Part shown: positions 24,465 through 39,248 of the stretch, piece after piece | How positions within the stretch are numbered: the stretch's first letter is position 1 | How the letters are laid out: each line of letters opens with the position of its first letter | NCBI GenBank assembly: GCA_964057225.1 | Contig: CAXKVF010000077.1 | Span: 496,001 to 560,000, forward strand | From: Auanema rhodensis | Lineage: Eukaryota; Nematoda; Chromadorea; Rhabditida; Rhabditidae | Direction of reading: 5' to 3' | DNA length: 64,000 nt | Program-made: the position numbers and the translations under genes | The notes under the pieces: generated by a model | Told to the model about the DNA's origin: nothing | The model's database searches: none | What the model saw: the letters and a program-made list of their open reading frames with translations, nothing else

Positions 24465-27400
24465 ATCTAATTTTGAAAACCAAATCTCTTTATCTCTCAC
24501 GTGAAGCGAGTTACATACCAAGTGCACATCACGTGTACATTTAATTAGCATAAATTAAAGTTCACGTAAATTTCAAAGTCATGGTTACCATGAACCAATA
24601 TCAATAAAAATTTGTTTTTAGACTAATATGGACATGGGGAATCTAATTTTGAAAACCGCATCTCTTTATCTTTCACGTGAAGCGAGTTACATACCAAGTG
24701 CACATCACGTGTACATTTAATTAGCATAAATTAAAGTTCACGTAAATTTCAAAGTCATGGTTACCATGAACTAATATCAATAAAAATTTGTTTTTAGACT
24801 AATATGGACATGGGGAATCTAATTTTGAAAACCGCATCTCTTTATCTTTCACGTGAAGCGAGTTACATACCAAGTGCACATCACGTGTACATTTAATTAG
24901 CATAAATTAAAGTTCACGTAAATTTCAAAGTCATGGTTACCATGAACCAATATCAATAAAAATTTGTTTTCAGACTAATATGGACATGGGGAATCTAATT
25001 TTGAAAACCGCATCTCTTTATCTTTCACGTGAAGCGAGTTACATACCAAGTGCACATCACGTGTACATTTAATTAGAATAAATTAAAGTTCACGTAAATT
25101 TCAAAGTCATGGTTACCATGCACCAATATCAATAAAAATTTGTTTTTAGACTAATATGGACATGGGGAATCTAATTTTGAAAACCGCATCTCTTTATCTT
25201 TCACGTGAAGCGAGTTACATACCAAGTGCACATCACGTGTACATTTAATTAGCATAAATTAAAGTTCACGTAAATTTCAAAGTCATGGTTACCATGCACC
25301 AATATCAATAAAAATTTGTTTTTAGACTAATATGGACATGGGGAATCTAATTTTGAAAACCGCATCTCTTTATCTTTCACGTGAAGCGAGTTACATACCA
25401 AGTGCACATCACGTGTACATTTAATTAGCATAAATTAAAGTTCACGTAAATTTCAAAGTCATGGTTACCATGAAGCAATATCAATAAAAATTTGTTTTTA
25501 GACTAATATGGACATGGAGAATCTAATTTTGAAAACCAAATCTCTTTATCTCTCACGTGAAGCGAGTTACATACCAAGTGCACATCACGTGTACATTTAA
25601 TTAGCATAAATTAAAGTTCACGTAAATTTCAAAGTCATGGTTACCATGAACCAATATCAATAAAAATTTGTTTTTAGACTAATATGGACATGGGGAATCT
25701 AATTTTTAAAACCGCATCTCTTTATCTTTCACGTGAAGCGAGTTACATACCAAGTGCACATCACGTGTACATTTAATTAGCATAAATTAAAGTTCACGTA
25801 AATTTCAAAGTCATGGTTACCATGAACTAATATCAATAAAAATTTGTTTTTAGACTAATATGGACATGGGGAATCTAATTTTGAAAACCGCATCTCTTTA
25901 TCTTTCACGTGAAGCGAGTTACATACCAAGTGCACATCACGTGTACATTTAATTAGCATAAATTAAAGTTCACGTAAATTTCAAAGTCATGGTTACCATG
26001 AACCAATATCAATAAAAATTTGTTTTCAGACTAATATGGACATGGGGAATCTAATTTTGAAAACCGCATCTCTTTATCTTTCACGTGAAGCGAGTTACAT
26101 ACCAAGTGCACATCACGTGTACATTTAATTAGCATAAATTAAAGTTCACGTAAATTTCAAAGTCATGGTTACCATGAACCAATATCAATAAAAATTTGTT
26201 TTTAGACTAATATGGACATGGGGAATCTAATTTTGAAAACCGCATCTCTTTATCTTTCACGTGAAGCGAGTTACATACCAAGTGCACATCACGTGTACAT
26301 TTAATTAGCATAAATTAAAGTTCACGTAAATTTCAAAGTCATGGTTACCATGCACCAATATCAATAAAAATTTGTTTTTAGACTAATATGGACATGGGGA
26401 ATCTAATTTTGAAAACCGCATCTCTTTATCTTTCACGTGAAGCGAGTTACATACCAAGTGCACATCACGTGTACATTTAATTAGCATAAATTAAAGTTCA
26501 CGTAAATTTCAAAGTCATGGTTACCATGAACCAATATCAATAAAAATTTGTTTTTAGACTAATATGGACATGGGGAATCTAATTTTGAAAACCGCATCTC
26601 TTTATCTTTCACGTGAAGCGAGTTACATACCAAGTGCACATCACGTGTACATTTAATTAGCATAAATTAAAGTTCACGTAAATTTCAAAGTCATGGTTAC
26701 CATGCACCAATATCAATAAAAATTTGTTTTTATACTAATATGGACATGGGGAATCTAATTTTGAAAACCGCATCTCTTTATCTTTCACGTGAAGCGAGTT
26801 ACATACCAAGTGCACATCACGTGTACATTTAATTAGCATAAATTAAAGTTCACGTAAATTTCAAAGTCATGGTTACCATGAACCAATATCAATAAAAATT
26901 TGTTTTTAGACTAATATGGACATGGGGAATCTAATTTTGAAAACCGCATCTCTTCATCTTTCACGTGAAGCGAGTTACATACCAAGTGCACATCACGTGT
27001 ACATTTAATTAGCATAAATTAAAGTTCACGTAAATTTCAAAGTCATGGTTACCATGAACTAATATCAATAAAAATTTGTTTTTAGACTAATATGGACATG
27101 GGGAATCTAATTTTGAAAACCGCATCTCTTTATCTTTCACGTGAAGCGAGTTACATACCAAGTGCACATCACGTGTACATTTAATTAGCATAAATTAAAG
27201 TTCACGTAAATTTCAAAGTCATGGTTACCATGAACCAATATCAATAAAAATTTGTTTTTAGACTAATATGGACATGGGGAATCTAATTTTGAAAACCGCA
27301 TCTCTTTATCTTTCACGTGAAGCGAGTTACATACCAAGTGCACATCACGTGTACATTTAATTAGCATAAATTAAAGTTCACGTAAATTTCAAAGTCATGG

Positions 27401-27632
27401 TTACCATGCACCAATATCAATAAAAATTTGTTTTTAGACTAATATGGACATGGGGAATCTAATTTTGAAAACCGCATCTCTTTATCTTTCACGTGAAGCG
27501 AGTTACATACCAAGTGCACATCACGTGTACATTTAATTAGCATAAATTAAAGTTCACGTAAATTTCAAAGTCATGGTTACCATGCACCAATATCAATAAA
27601 AATTTGTTTTTAGACTAATATGGACATGGGGA

Positions 27633-30600
27633 ATCTAATTTTGAAAACCGCATCTCTTTATCTTTCACGTGAAGCGAGTTACATACCAAGTGCACATCAC
27701 GTGTACATTTAATTAGCATAAATTAAAGTTCACGTAAATTTCAAAGTCATGGTTACCATTAACCAATATCAATAAAAAATTGTTTTTAGACTAATATGGA
27801 CATGGGGAATCTAATTTTGAAAACCGCATCTCTTCATCTTTCACGTGAAGCGAGTTACATACCAAGTGCACATCACGTGTACATTTAATTAGCATAAATT
27901 AAAGTTCACGTAAATTTCAAAGTCATGGTTACCATGCACCAATATCAATAAAAATTTGTTTTTAGACTAATATGGACATGGGGAATCTAATTTTGAAAAC
28001 CGCATCTCTTTTTCTTTCACGTGAAGCGAGTTACATACCAAGTGCACATCACGTGTACATTTAATTAGAATAAATTAAAGTTCACGTAAATTTCAAAGTC
28101 ATGGTTACCATGCACCAATATCAATAAAAATTTGTTTTTAGACTAATATGGACATGGGGAATCTAATTTTGAAAACCGCATCTCTTTATCTTTCACGTGA
28201 AGCGAGTTACATACCAAGTGCACATCACGTGTACAATTAATTAGCATAAATTAAAGTTCACGTAAATTTCAAAGTCATGGTTACCATGAAGCAATATCAA
28301 TAAAAATTTGTTTCTAGACTAAGATGGACATGGGGAATCTAATTTTGAAAACCGCATCTCTTTATCTTTCACGTGAAGCGAGTTACATACCAAGTGCACA
28401 TCACGTGTACATTTAATTAGCATAAATTAAAGTTCACGTAAATTTCAAAGTCATGGTTACCATGAAGCAATATCAATAAAAATTTGTTTTTAGACTAATA
28501 TGGACATGGGGAATCTAATTTTGAAAACCAAATCTCTTTATCTCTCACGTGAAGCGAGTTACATACCAAGTGCACATCACGTGTACATTTAATTAGCATA
28601 AATTAAAGTTCACGTAAATTTCAAAGTCATGGTTACCATGAACCAATATCAATAAAAATTTGTTTTTAGACTAATATGGACATGGGGAATCTAATTTTGA
28701 AAACCGCATCTCTTTATCTTTCACGTGAAGCGAGTTACATACCAAGTGCACATCACGTGTACATTTAATTAGCATAAATTAAAGTTCACGTAAATTTCAA
28801 AGTCATGGTTACCATGCACCAATATCAATAAAAATTTGTTTTTAGACTAATATGGACATGGGGAATCTAATTTTGAAAACCGCATCTCTTTTTCTTTCAC
28901 GTGAAGCGAGTTACATACCAAGTGCACATCACGTGTACATTTAATTAGAATAAATTAAAGTTCACGTAAATTTCAAAGTCATGGTTACCATGAAGCAATA
29001 TCAATAAAAATTTGTTTCTAGACTAAGATGGACATGGGGAATCTAATTTTGAAAACCGCATCTCTTTATCTTTCACGTGAAGCGAGTTACATACCAAGTG
29101 CACATCACGTGTACATTTAATTAGCATAAATTAAAGTTCACGTAAATTTCAAAGTCATGGTTACCATGAAGCAATATCAATAAAAATTTGTTTTTAGACT
29201 AATATGGACATGGGGAATCTAATTTTGAAAACCAAATCTCTTTATCTCTCACGTGAAGCGAGTTACATACCAAGTGCACATCACGTGTACATTTAATTAG
29301 CATAAATTAAAGTTCACGTAAATTTCAAAGTCATGGTTACCATGAACCAATATCAATAAAAATTTGTTTTTAGACTAATATGGACATGGGGAATCTAATT
29401 TTGAAAACCGCATCTCTTTATCTTTCACGTGAAGCGAGTTACATACCAAGTGCACATCACGTGTACATTTAATTAGCATAAATTAAAGTTCACGTAAATT
29501 TCAAAGTCATGGTTACCATGAACTAATATCAATAAAAATTTGTTTTTAGACTAATATGGACATGGGGAATCTAATTTTGAAAACCGCATCTCTTTATCTT
29601 TCACGTGAAGCGAGTTACATACCAAGTGCACATCACGTGTACATTTAATTAGCATAAATTAAAGTTCACGTAAATTTCAAAGTCATGGTTACCATGAACC
29701 AATATCAATAAAAATTTGTTTTCAGACTAATATGGACATGGGGAATCTAATTTTGAAAACCGCATCTCTTTATCTTTCACGTGAAGCGAGTTACATACCA
29801 AGTGCACATCACGTGTACATTTAATTAGAATAAATTAAAGTTCACGTAAATTTCAAAGTCATGGTTACCATGCACCAATATCAATAAAAATTTGTTTTTA
29901 GACTAATATGGACATGGGGAATCTAATTTTGAAAACCGCATCTCTTTATCTTTCACGTGAAGCGAGTTACATACCAAGTGCACATCACGTGTACATTTAA
30001 TTAGCATAAATTAAAGTTCACGTAAATTTCAAAGTCATGGTTACCATGCACCAATATCAATAAAAATTTGTTTTTAGACTAATATGGACATGGGGAATCT
30101 AATTTTGAAAACCGCATCTCTTTATCTTTCACGTGAAGCGAGTTACATACCAAGTGCACATCACGTGTACATTTAATTAGCATAAATTAAAGTTCACGTA
30201 AATTTCAAAGTCATGGTTACCATGAAGCAATATCAATAAAAATTTGTTTTTAGACTAATATGGACATGGGGAATCTAATTTTGAAAACCAAATCTCTTTA
30301 TCTCTCACGTGAAGCGAGTTACATACCAAGTGCACATCACGTGTACATTTAATTAGCATAAATTAAAGTTCACGTAAATTTCAAAGTCATGGTTACCATG
30401 AACCAATATCAATAAAAATTTGTTTTTAGACTAATATGGACATGGGGAATCTAATTTTGAAAACCGCATCTCTTTATCTTTCACGTGAAGCGAGTTACAT
30501 ACCAAGTGCACATCACGTGTACATTTAATTAGCATAAATTAAAGTTCACGTAAATTTCAAAGTCATGGTTACCATGAACTAATATCAATAAAAATTTGTT

Positions 30601-31680
30601 TTTAGACTAATATGGACATGGGGAATCTAATTTTGAAAACCGCATCTCTTTATCTTTCACGTGAAGCGAGTTACATACCAAGTGCACATCACGTGTACAT
30701 TTAATTAGCATAAATTAAAGTTCACGTAAATTTCAAAGTCATGGTTACCATGAACCAATATCAATAAAAATTTGTTTTCAGACTAATATGGACATGGGGA
30801 ATCTAATTTTGAAAACCGCATCTCTTTATCTTTCACGTGAAGCGAGTTACATACCAAGTGCACATCACGTGTACATTTAATTAGCATAAATTAAAGTTCA
30901 CGTAAATTTCAAAGTCATGGTTACCATGAACCAATATCAATAAAAATTTGTTTTTAGACTAATATGGACATGGGGAATCTAATTTTGAAAACCGCATCTC
31001 TTTATCTTTCACGTGAAGCGAGTTACATACCAAGTGCACATCACGTGTACATTTAATTAGCATAAATTAAAGTTCACGTAAATTTCAAAGTCATGGTTAC
31101 CATGCACCAATATCAATAAAAATTTGTTTTTAGACTAATATGGACATGGGGAATCTAATTTTGAAAACCGCATCTCTTTATCTTTCACGTGAAGCGAGTT
31201 ACATACCAAGTGCACATCACGTGTACATTTAATTAGCATAAATTAAAGTTCACGTAAATTTCAAAGTCATGGTTACCATGAACCAATATCAATAAAAATT
31301 TGTTTTTAGACTAATATGGACATGGGGAATCTAATTTTGAAAACCGCATCTCTTTATCTTTCACGTGAAGCGAGTTACATACCAAGTGCACATCACGTGT
31401 ACATTTAATTAGCATAAATTAAAGTTCACGTAAATTTCAAAGTCATGGTTACCATGCACCAATATCAATAAAAATTTGTTTTTATACTAATATGGACATG
31501 GGGAATCTAATTTTGAAAACCGCATCTCTTTATCTTTCACGTGAAGCGAGTTACATACCAAGTGCACATCACGTGTACATTTAATTAGCATAAATTAAAG
31601 TTCACGTAAATTTCAAAGTCATGGTTACCATGAACCAATATCAATAAAAATTTGTTTTTAGACTAATATGGACATGGGGA
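27633..31680 (+). repeat. 27-monomer higher-order repeat, copy 3, truncated (monomers 158-180, 4048 bp)
   Basis: It starts with G128T+T147A (158) and follows copies 1 and 2 through the G157T unit (179). It then breaks off after monomer 180, where the expected T27C+C132T unit is replaced by T27C+A129C (181). It lacks the G174A and G11T marks shared by copies 1 and 2, so those two are closer relatives. Chimeric monomer 165 accounts for its loss of one unit. Confidence 0.88.
28865..29040 (+). repeat. Chimeric monomer 165 (one-unit deletion junction)
   Basis: The head carries A28T and C85A, with normal T76. The tail carries C131G, T154C and T163G, which elsewhere in this block belong to the next unit. 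The switch lies between 28949 and 28995. One monomer is lost relative to copy 1. Confidence 0.8.
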
Positions 31681-34496
31681 ATCTAATTTTGAAAACCGCA
31701 TCTCTTCATCTTTCACGTGAAGCGAGTTACATACCAAGTGCACATCACGTGTACATTTAATTAGCATAAATTAAAGTTCACGTAAATTTCAAAGTCATGG
31801 TTACCATGCACCAATATCAATAAAAATTTGTTTTTAGACTAATATGGACATGGGGAATCTAATTTTGAAAACCGCATCTCTTTTTCTTTCACGTGAAGCG
31901 AGTTACATACCAAGTGCACATCACGTGTACATTTAATTAGCATAAATTAAAGTTCACGTAAATTTCAAAGTCATGGTTACCATGCACCAATATCAATAAA
32001 AATTTGTTTTTAGACTAATATGGACATGGGGAATCTAATTTTGAAAACCGCATCTCTTTATCTTTCACGTGAAGCGAGTTACATACCAAGTGCACATCAC
32101 GTGTACAATTAATTAGCATAAATTAAAGTTCACGTAAATTTCAAAGTCATGGTTACCATGAACCAATATCAATAAAAATTTGTTTTTAGACTAATATGGA
32201 CATGGGGAATCTAATTTTGAAAACCGCATCTCTTTATCTTTCACGTGAAGCGAGTTACATACCAAGTGCACATCACGTGTACATTTAATTAGCATAAATT
32301 AAAGTTCACGTAAATTTCAAAGTCATGGTTACCATGAACCAATATCAATAAAAATTTGTTTTTAGACTAATATGGACATGGGGAATCTATTTTTGAAAAC
32401 CGCATCTCTTTATCTTTCACGTGAAGCGAGTTACATACCAAGTGCACATCACGTGTACATTTAATTAGCATAAATTAAAGTTCACGTAAATTTCAAAGTC
32501 ATGGTTACCATGAACCAATATCAATAAAAATTTGTTTTTAGACTAATATGGACATGGGGAATCTAATTTTGAAAACCGCATCTCTTTATCTTTCACGTGA
32601 AGCGAGTTACATACCAAGTGCACATCACGTGTACATTTAATTAGCATAAATTAAAGTTCACGTAAATTTCAAAGTCATGGTTACCATGCACCAATATCAA
32701 TAAAAATTTGTTTTTAGACTAATATGGACATGGGGAATCTAATTTTGAAAACCGCATCTCTTTATCTTTCACGTGAAGCGAGTTACATACCAAGTGCACA
32801 TCACGTGTACATTTAATTAGCATAAATTAAAGTTCACGTAAATTTCAAAGTCATGGTTACCATGAACCAATATCAATAAAAATTTGTTTTTAGACTAATA
32901 TGGACATGGGGAATCTAATTTTGAAAACCGCATCTCTTTATCTTTCACGTGAAGCGAGTTACATACCAAGTGCACATCACGTGTACATTTAATTATCATA
33001 AATTAAAGTTCACGTAAATTTCAAAGTCATGGTTACCATGAACCAATATCAAAAAAAATTTGTTTTTAGACTAATATGGACATGGGGAATCTAATTTTGA
33101 AAACCGCATCTCTTTATCTTTCACGTGAAGCGAGTTACATACCAAGTGCACATCACGTGTACATTTAATTAGCATAAATTAAAGTTCACGTAAATTTCAA
33201 AGTCATGGTTACCATGAACCAATATCAATAAAAATTTGTTTTTAGACTAATATGGACATGGGGAATCTAATTTTGAAAACCGCATCTCTTCATCTTTCAC
33301 GTGAAGCGAGTTACATACCAAGTGCACATCACGTGTACAATTAATTAGCATAAATTAAAGTTCACGTAAATTTCAAAGTCATGGTTACCATGAAGCAATA
33401 TCAATAAAAATTTGTTTCTAGACTAAGATGGACATGGGGAATCTAATTTTGAAAACCGCAGCTCTTTATCTTTCACGTGAAGCGAGTTACATACCAAGTG
33501 CACATCACGTGTACATTTAATTAGCATAAATTAAAGTTCACGTAAATTTCAAAGTCATGGTTACCATGAAGCAATATCAATAAAAATTTGTTTTTAGACT
33601 AATATGGACATGGGGAATCTAATTTTGAAAACCACATCTCTTTATCTTTCACGTGAAGCGAGTTACATACCAAGTGCACATCACGTGTACATTTAATTAG
33701 CATAAATTAAAGTTCACGTAAATTTCAAAGTCATGGTTACCATGAACCAATATCAATAAAAATGTGTTTTTAGACTAATATGGACATGGGGAATCTAATT
33801 TTGAAAACCGCATCTCTTTATCTTTCACGTGAAGCGAGTTACATACCAAGTGCACATCACGTGTACATTTAATTAGCATAAATTAAAGTTCACGTAAATT
33901 TCAAAGTCATGGTTACCATGAACTAATATCAATAAAAATTTGTTTTTAGACTAATATGGACATGGGGAATCTAATTTTGAAAACCGCATCTCTTTATCTT
34001 TCACGTGAAGCGAGTTACATACCAAGTGCACATCACGAGTACATTTAATTAGCATAAATTAAAGTTCACGTAAATTTCAAAGTCATGGTTACCATGAACC
34101 AATATCAATAAAAATTTGTTTTTAGACTAATATGGACATGGGGAATCTAATTTTGAAAACCGCATCTCTTTATCTTTCACGTGAAGCGAGTTACATACCA
34201 AGTGCACATCACGTGTACATTTAATTAGCATAAATTAAAGTTCACGTAAATTTCAAAGTCATGGTTACCATGAACCAATATCAATAAAAATTTGTTTTTA
34301 GACTAATATGGACATGGGGAATCTATTTTTGAAAACCGCATCTCTTTATCTTTCACGTGAAGCGAGTTACATACCAAGTGCACATCACGTGTACATTTAA
34401 TTAGCATAAATTAAAGTTCACGTAAATTTCAAAGTCATGGTTACCATGAACCAATATCAATAAAAATTTGTTTTTAGACTAATATGGACATGGGGA
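31681..34496 (+). repeat. Array domain: monomers 181-196, mosaic after the third long copy
   Basis: Starts with T27C, A28T and T76A units, then mostly plain units. A6T marks monomers 185 and 196 (and 207 later), eleven units apart. Monomer 188 has G84T and T141A, 191 has T21G, 192 has T148G and 194 has T70A. A T76A+C131G, C131G, G18A, C132T series runs 190-193. Confidence 0.75.
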
Positions 34497-35904
34497 ATCT
34501 AATTTTGAAAACCGCATCTCTTTATCTTTCACGTGAAGCGAGTTACATACCAAGTGCACATCACGTGTACATTTAATTAGCATAAATTAAAGTTCACGTA
34601 AATTTCAAAGTCATGGTTACCATGCACCAATATCAATAAAAATTTGTTTTTAGACTAATATGGACATGGGGAATCTAATTTTGAAAACCGCATCTCTTTA
34701 TCTTTCACGTGAAGCGAGTTACATACCAAGTGCACATCACGTGTACATTTAATTAGCATAAATTAAAGTTCACGTAAATTTCAAAGTCATGGTTACCATG
34801 AACCAATATCAATAAAAATTTGTTTTCAGACTAAGATGGACATGGGGAATCTAATTTTGAAAACCGCATCTCTTTATCTTTCACGTGAAGCGAGTTACAT
34901 ACCAAGTGCACATCACGTGTACATTTAATTAGCATAAATTAAAGTTCACGTAAATTTCAAAGTCATGGTTACCATGAAGCAATATCAATAAAAATTTGTT
35001 TTTAGACTAATATGGACATGGGGAATCTAATTTTGAAAACCGCATCTCTTTATCTTTCACGTGAAGCGAGTTACATACCAAGTGCACATCACGTGTACAT
35101 TTAATTAGCATAAATTAAAGTTCACGTAAATTTCAAAGTCATGGTTACCATGAACTAATATCAATAAAAATTTGTTTTTAGACTAATATGGACATGGGGA
35201 ATCTAATTTTGAAAACCGCATCTCTTTATCTTTCACGTGAAGCGAGTTACATACCAAGTGCACATCACGTGTACATTTAATTAGCATAAATTAAAGTTCA
35301 CGTAAATTTCAAAGTCATGGTTACCATGCACCAATATCAATAAAAATTTGTTTTTAGACTAATATGGACATGGGGAATCTAATTTTGAAAACCGCATCTC
35401 TTTATCTTTCACGTGAAGCGAGTTACATACCAAGTGCACATCACGTGTACATTTAATTAGCATAAATTAAAGTTCACGTAAATTTCAAAGTCATGGTTAC
35501 CATGAACCAATATCAATAAAAATTTGTTTTTAGACTAAGATGGACATGGGGAATCTAATTTTGAAAACCGCATCTCTTTATCTTTCACGTGAAGCGAGTT
35601 ACATACCAAGTGCACATCACGTGTACATTTAATTAGCATAAATTAAAGTTCACGTAAATTTCAAAGTCATGGTTACCATGAAGCAATATCAATAAAAATT
35701 TGTTTTTAGACTAATATGGACATGGGGAATCTAATTTTGAAAACCGCATCTCTTTATCTTTCACGTGAAGCGAGTTACATACCAAGTGCACATCACGTGT
35801 ACATTTAATTAGCATAAATTAAAGTTCACGTAAATTTCAAAGTCATGGTTACCATGAACTAATATCAATAAAAATTTGTTTTTAGACTAATATGGACATG
35901 GGGA
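34497..35904 (+). repeat. Tandem four-monomer repeat, monomers 197-200 and 201-204 (704 bp each)
   Basis: Both copies read A129C; plain with T163G; C131G; C132T. The first copy also has T155C in its T163G unit. The C131G units lack the T76A partner usually seen just before them, which suggests earlier loss of a unit. Confidence 0.8.
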
Positions 35905-37136
35905 ATCTAATTTTGAAAACCGCATCTCTTTATCTTTCACGTGAAGCGAGTTACATACCAAGTGCACATCACGTGTACATTTAATTAGCATAAATTAAAG
36001 TTCACGTAAATTTCAAAGTCATGGTTACCATGAACCAATATCAATAAAAATTTGTTTTTAGACTAATATGGACATGGGGAATCTAATTTTGAAAACCGCA
36101 TCTCTTTATCTTTCACGTGAAGCGAGTTACATACCAAGTGCACATCACGTGTACATTTAATTAGCATAAATTAAAGTTCACGTAAATTTCAAAGTCATGG
36201 TTACCATGAACCAATATCAAAAAAAATTTGTTTTTAGACTAATATGGACATGGGGAATCTATTTTTGAAAACCGCATCTCTTTATCTTTCACGTGAAGCG
36301 AGTTACATACCAAGTGCACATCACGTGTACATTTAATTAGCATAAATTAAAGTTCACGTAAATTTCAAAGTCATGGTTACCATGAACCAATATCAATAAA
36401 AATTTGTTTTTAGACTAATATGGACATGGGGAATCTAATTTTGAAAACCGCATCTCTTTATCTTTCACGTGAAGCGAGTTACATACCAAGTGCACATCAC
36501 GTGTACATTTAATTAGCATAAATTAAAGTTCACGTAAATTTCAAAGTCATGGTTACCATGCACCAATATCAATAAAAATTTGTTTTTAGACTAATATGGA
36601 CATGGGGAATCTAATTTTGAAAACCGTATCTCTTTATATTTCACGTGAAGCGAGTTACATACCAAGTGCACATCACGTGTACATTTAATTAGCATAAATT
36701 AAAGTTCACGTAAATTTCAAAGTCATGGTTACCATGAACCAATATCAATAAAAATTTGTTTTTAGACTAATATGGACATGAGGAATCTAATTTTGAAAAC
36801 CGCATCTCTTCATCTTTCACGTGAAGCGAGTTACATACCAAGTGCACATCACGTGTACATTTAATTAGCATAAATTAAAGTTCACGTAAATTTCAAAGTC
36901 ATGGTTACCATGAACCAATATCAATAAAAATTTGTTTTTAGACTAATATGGACATGGGGAATCTAATTTTGAAAACCGCATCTCTTTATCTTTCACGTGA
37001 AGCGAGTTACATACCAAGTGCACATCACGTGTACATTTAATTAGCATAAATTAAAGTTCACGTAAATTTCAAAGTCATGGTTACCATGAACCAATATCAA
37101 TAAAAATTTGTTTTTAGACTAATATGGACATGGGGA
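35729..37136 (+). repeat. Eight-monomer block 204-211, related to 41713-43120
   Basis: Order: C132T; three plain; A129C; plain with G173A; T27C; plain. Monomers 238-245 repeat it 34 units (5984 bp) downstream. The T141A (206), A6T (207) and C19T/C30A (209) changes are absent from the other copy. Monomers 204-208 also match 193-197 at an offset of eleven units. Confidence 0.75.
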
Positions 37137-39248
37137 ATCTAATTTTGAAAACCGCATCTCTTTATCTTTCACGTGAAGCGAGTTACATACCAAGTGCACA
37201 TCACGTGTACATTTAATTAGCATAAATTAAAGTTCACGTAAATTTCAAAGTCATGGTTACCATGAACCAATATCAATAAAAATTTGTTTTTAGACTAATA
37301 TGGACATGGGGAATCTAATTTTGAAAACCGCATCTCTTTATCTTTCACGTGAAGCGAGTTACATACCAAGTGCACATCACGTGTACATTTAATTAGCATA
37401 AATTAAAGTTCACGTAAATTTCAAAGTCATGGTTACCATGAACCAATATCAATAAAAATTTGTTTTTAGACTAATATGGACATGGGGAATCTAATTTTGA
37501 AAACCGCATCTCTTTATCTTTCACGTGAAGCGAGTTACATACCAAGTGCACATCACGTGTACATTTAATTAGCATAAATTAAAGTTCACGTAAATTTCAA
37601 AGTCATGGTTACCATGCACCAATATCAATAAAAATTTGTTTTTAGACTAATATGGACATGGGGAATCTAATTTTGAAAACCGCATCTCTTTATCTTTCAC
37701 GTGAAGCGAGTTACATACCAAGTGCACATCACGTGTACATTTAATTAGCATAAATTAAAGTTCACGTAAATTTCAAAGTCATGGTTACCATGAACCAATA
37801 TCAATAAAAATTTGTTTTTAGACTAATATGGACATGGGGAATCTAATTTTGAAAACCGCATCTCTTCATCTTTCACGTGAAGCGAGTTACATACCAAGTG
37901 CACATCACGTGTACATTTAATTAGCATAAATTAAAGTTCACGTAAATTTCAAAGTCATGGTTACCATGCACAAATATCAATAAAAATTTGTTTTTAGACT
38001 AATATGGACATGGGGAATCTAATTTTGAAAACCGCATCTCTTTATCTTTCACGTGAAGCGAGTTACATACCAAGTGCACATCACGTGTACATTTAATTAG
38101 CATAAATTAAAGTTCACGTAAATTTCAAAGTCATGGTTACCATGCACCAATATCAATAAAAATTTGTTTTTAGACTAATATGGACATGGGGAATCTAATT
38201 TTGAAAACCGCATCTCTTTATCTTTCACGTGGAGCGAGTTACATACCAAGTGCACATCACGTGTACATTTAATTAGCATAAATTAAAGTTCACGTAAATT
38301 TCAAAGTCATGGTTACCATGAAGCAATATCAATAAAAATTTGTTTTTAGACTAATATGGACATGGGGAATCTAATTTTGAAAACCGCATCTCTTTATCTT
38401 TCACGTGAAGCGAGTTACATACCAAGTGCACATCACGTGTACATTTAATTAGCATAAATTAAAGTTCACGTAAATTTCAAAGTCATGGTTACCATGCACC
38501 AATATCAATAAAAATTTGTTTTTAGACTAATATGGACATGGGGAATCTAATTTTGAAAACCGCATCTCTTTATCTTTCACGTGAAGCGAGTTACATACCA
38601 AGTGCACATCACGTGTACATTTAATTAGCATAAATTAAAGTTCACGTAAATTTCAAAGTCATGGTTACCATGAACCAATATCAATAAAAATTTGTTTTTA
38701 GACTAATATGGACATGGGGAATCTAATTTTGAAAACCGCATCTCTTCATCTTTCACGTGAAGCGAGTTACATACCAAGTGCACATCACGTGTACATTTAA
38801 TTAGCATAAATTAAAGTTCACGTAAATTTCAAAGTCATGGTTACCATGCACCAATATCAATAAAAATTTGTTTTTAGACTAATATGGACATGGGGAATCT
38901 AATTTTGAAAACCGCATCTCTTTTTCTTTCACGTGAAGCGAGTTACATACCAAGTGCACATCACGTGTACATTTAATTAGCATAAATTAAAGTTCACGTA
39001 AATTTCAAAGTCATGGTTACCATGCACCAATATCAATAAAAATTTGTTTTTAGACTAATATGGACATGGGGAATCTAATTTTGAAAACCGCATCTCTTTA
39101 TCTTTCACGTGAAGCGAGTTACATACCAAGTGCACATCACGTGTACATTTAATTAGCATAAATTAAAGTTCACGTAAATTTCAAAGTCATGGTTACCATG
39201 AACCAATATCAATAAAAATTTGTTTTTAGACTAATATGGACATGGGGA
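37137..39248 (+). repeat. Array domain: monomers 212-223, first units of the right-hand family
   Basis: Mostly plain or A129C units. Monomer 216 (T27C+A129C+C132A) and 218 (A40G+C131G) are the leftmost examples of marks that dominate 43-58 kb. They sit in the same order and near spacing as later (C132A, then A40G), so this looks like an early or outlying copy of that family. Confidence 0.7.

Larger units (their letters stand above)
22881..27632 (+). repeat. 27-monomer higher-order repeat, copy 2 (monomers 131-157, 4752 bp)
   Basis: From C132T at monomer 141 to the end it matches copy 1 unit by unit at an offset of 27, including G174A (145), G11T (147) and G157T (152). The difference lies in 136-140. 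Chimeric monomer 136 removes two units present in copy 1, and monomer 139 (G18A+C19A head, C131G tail) adds one, giving 27 instead of 28. Confidence 0.9.
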
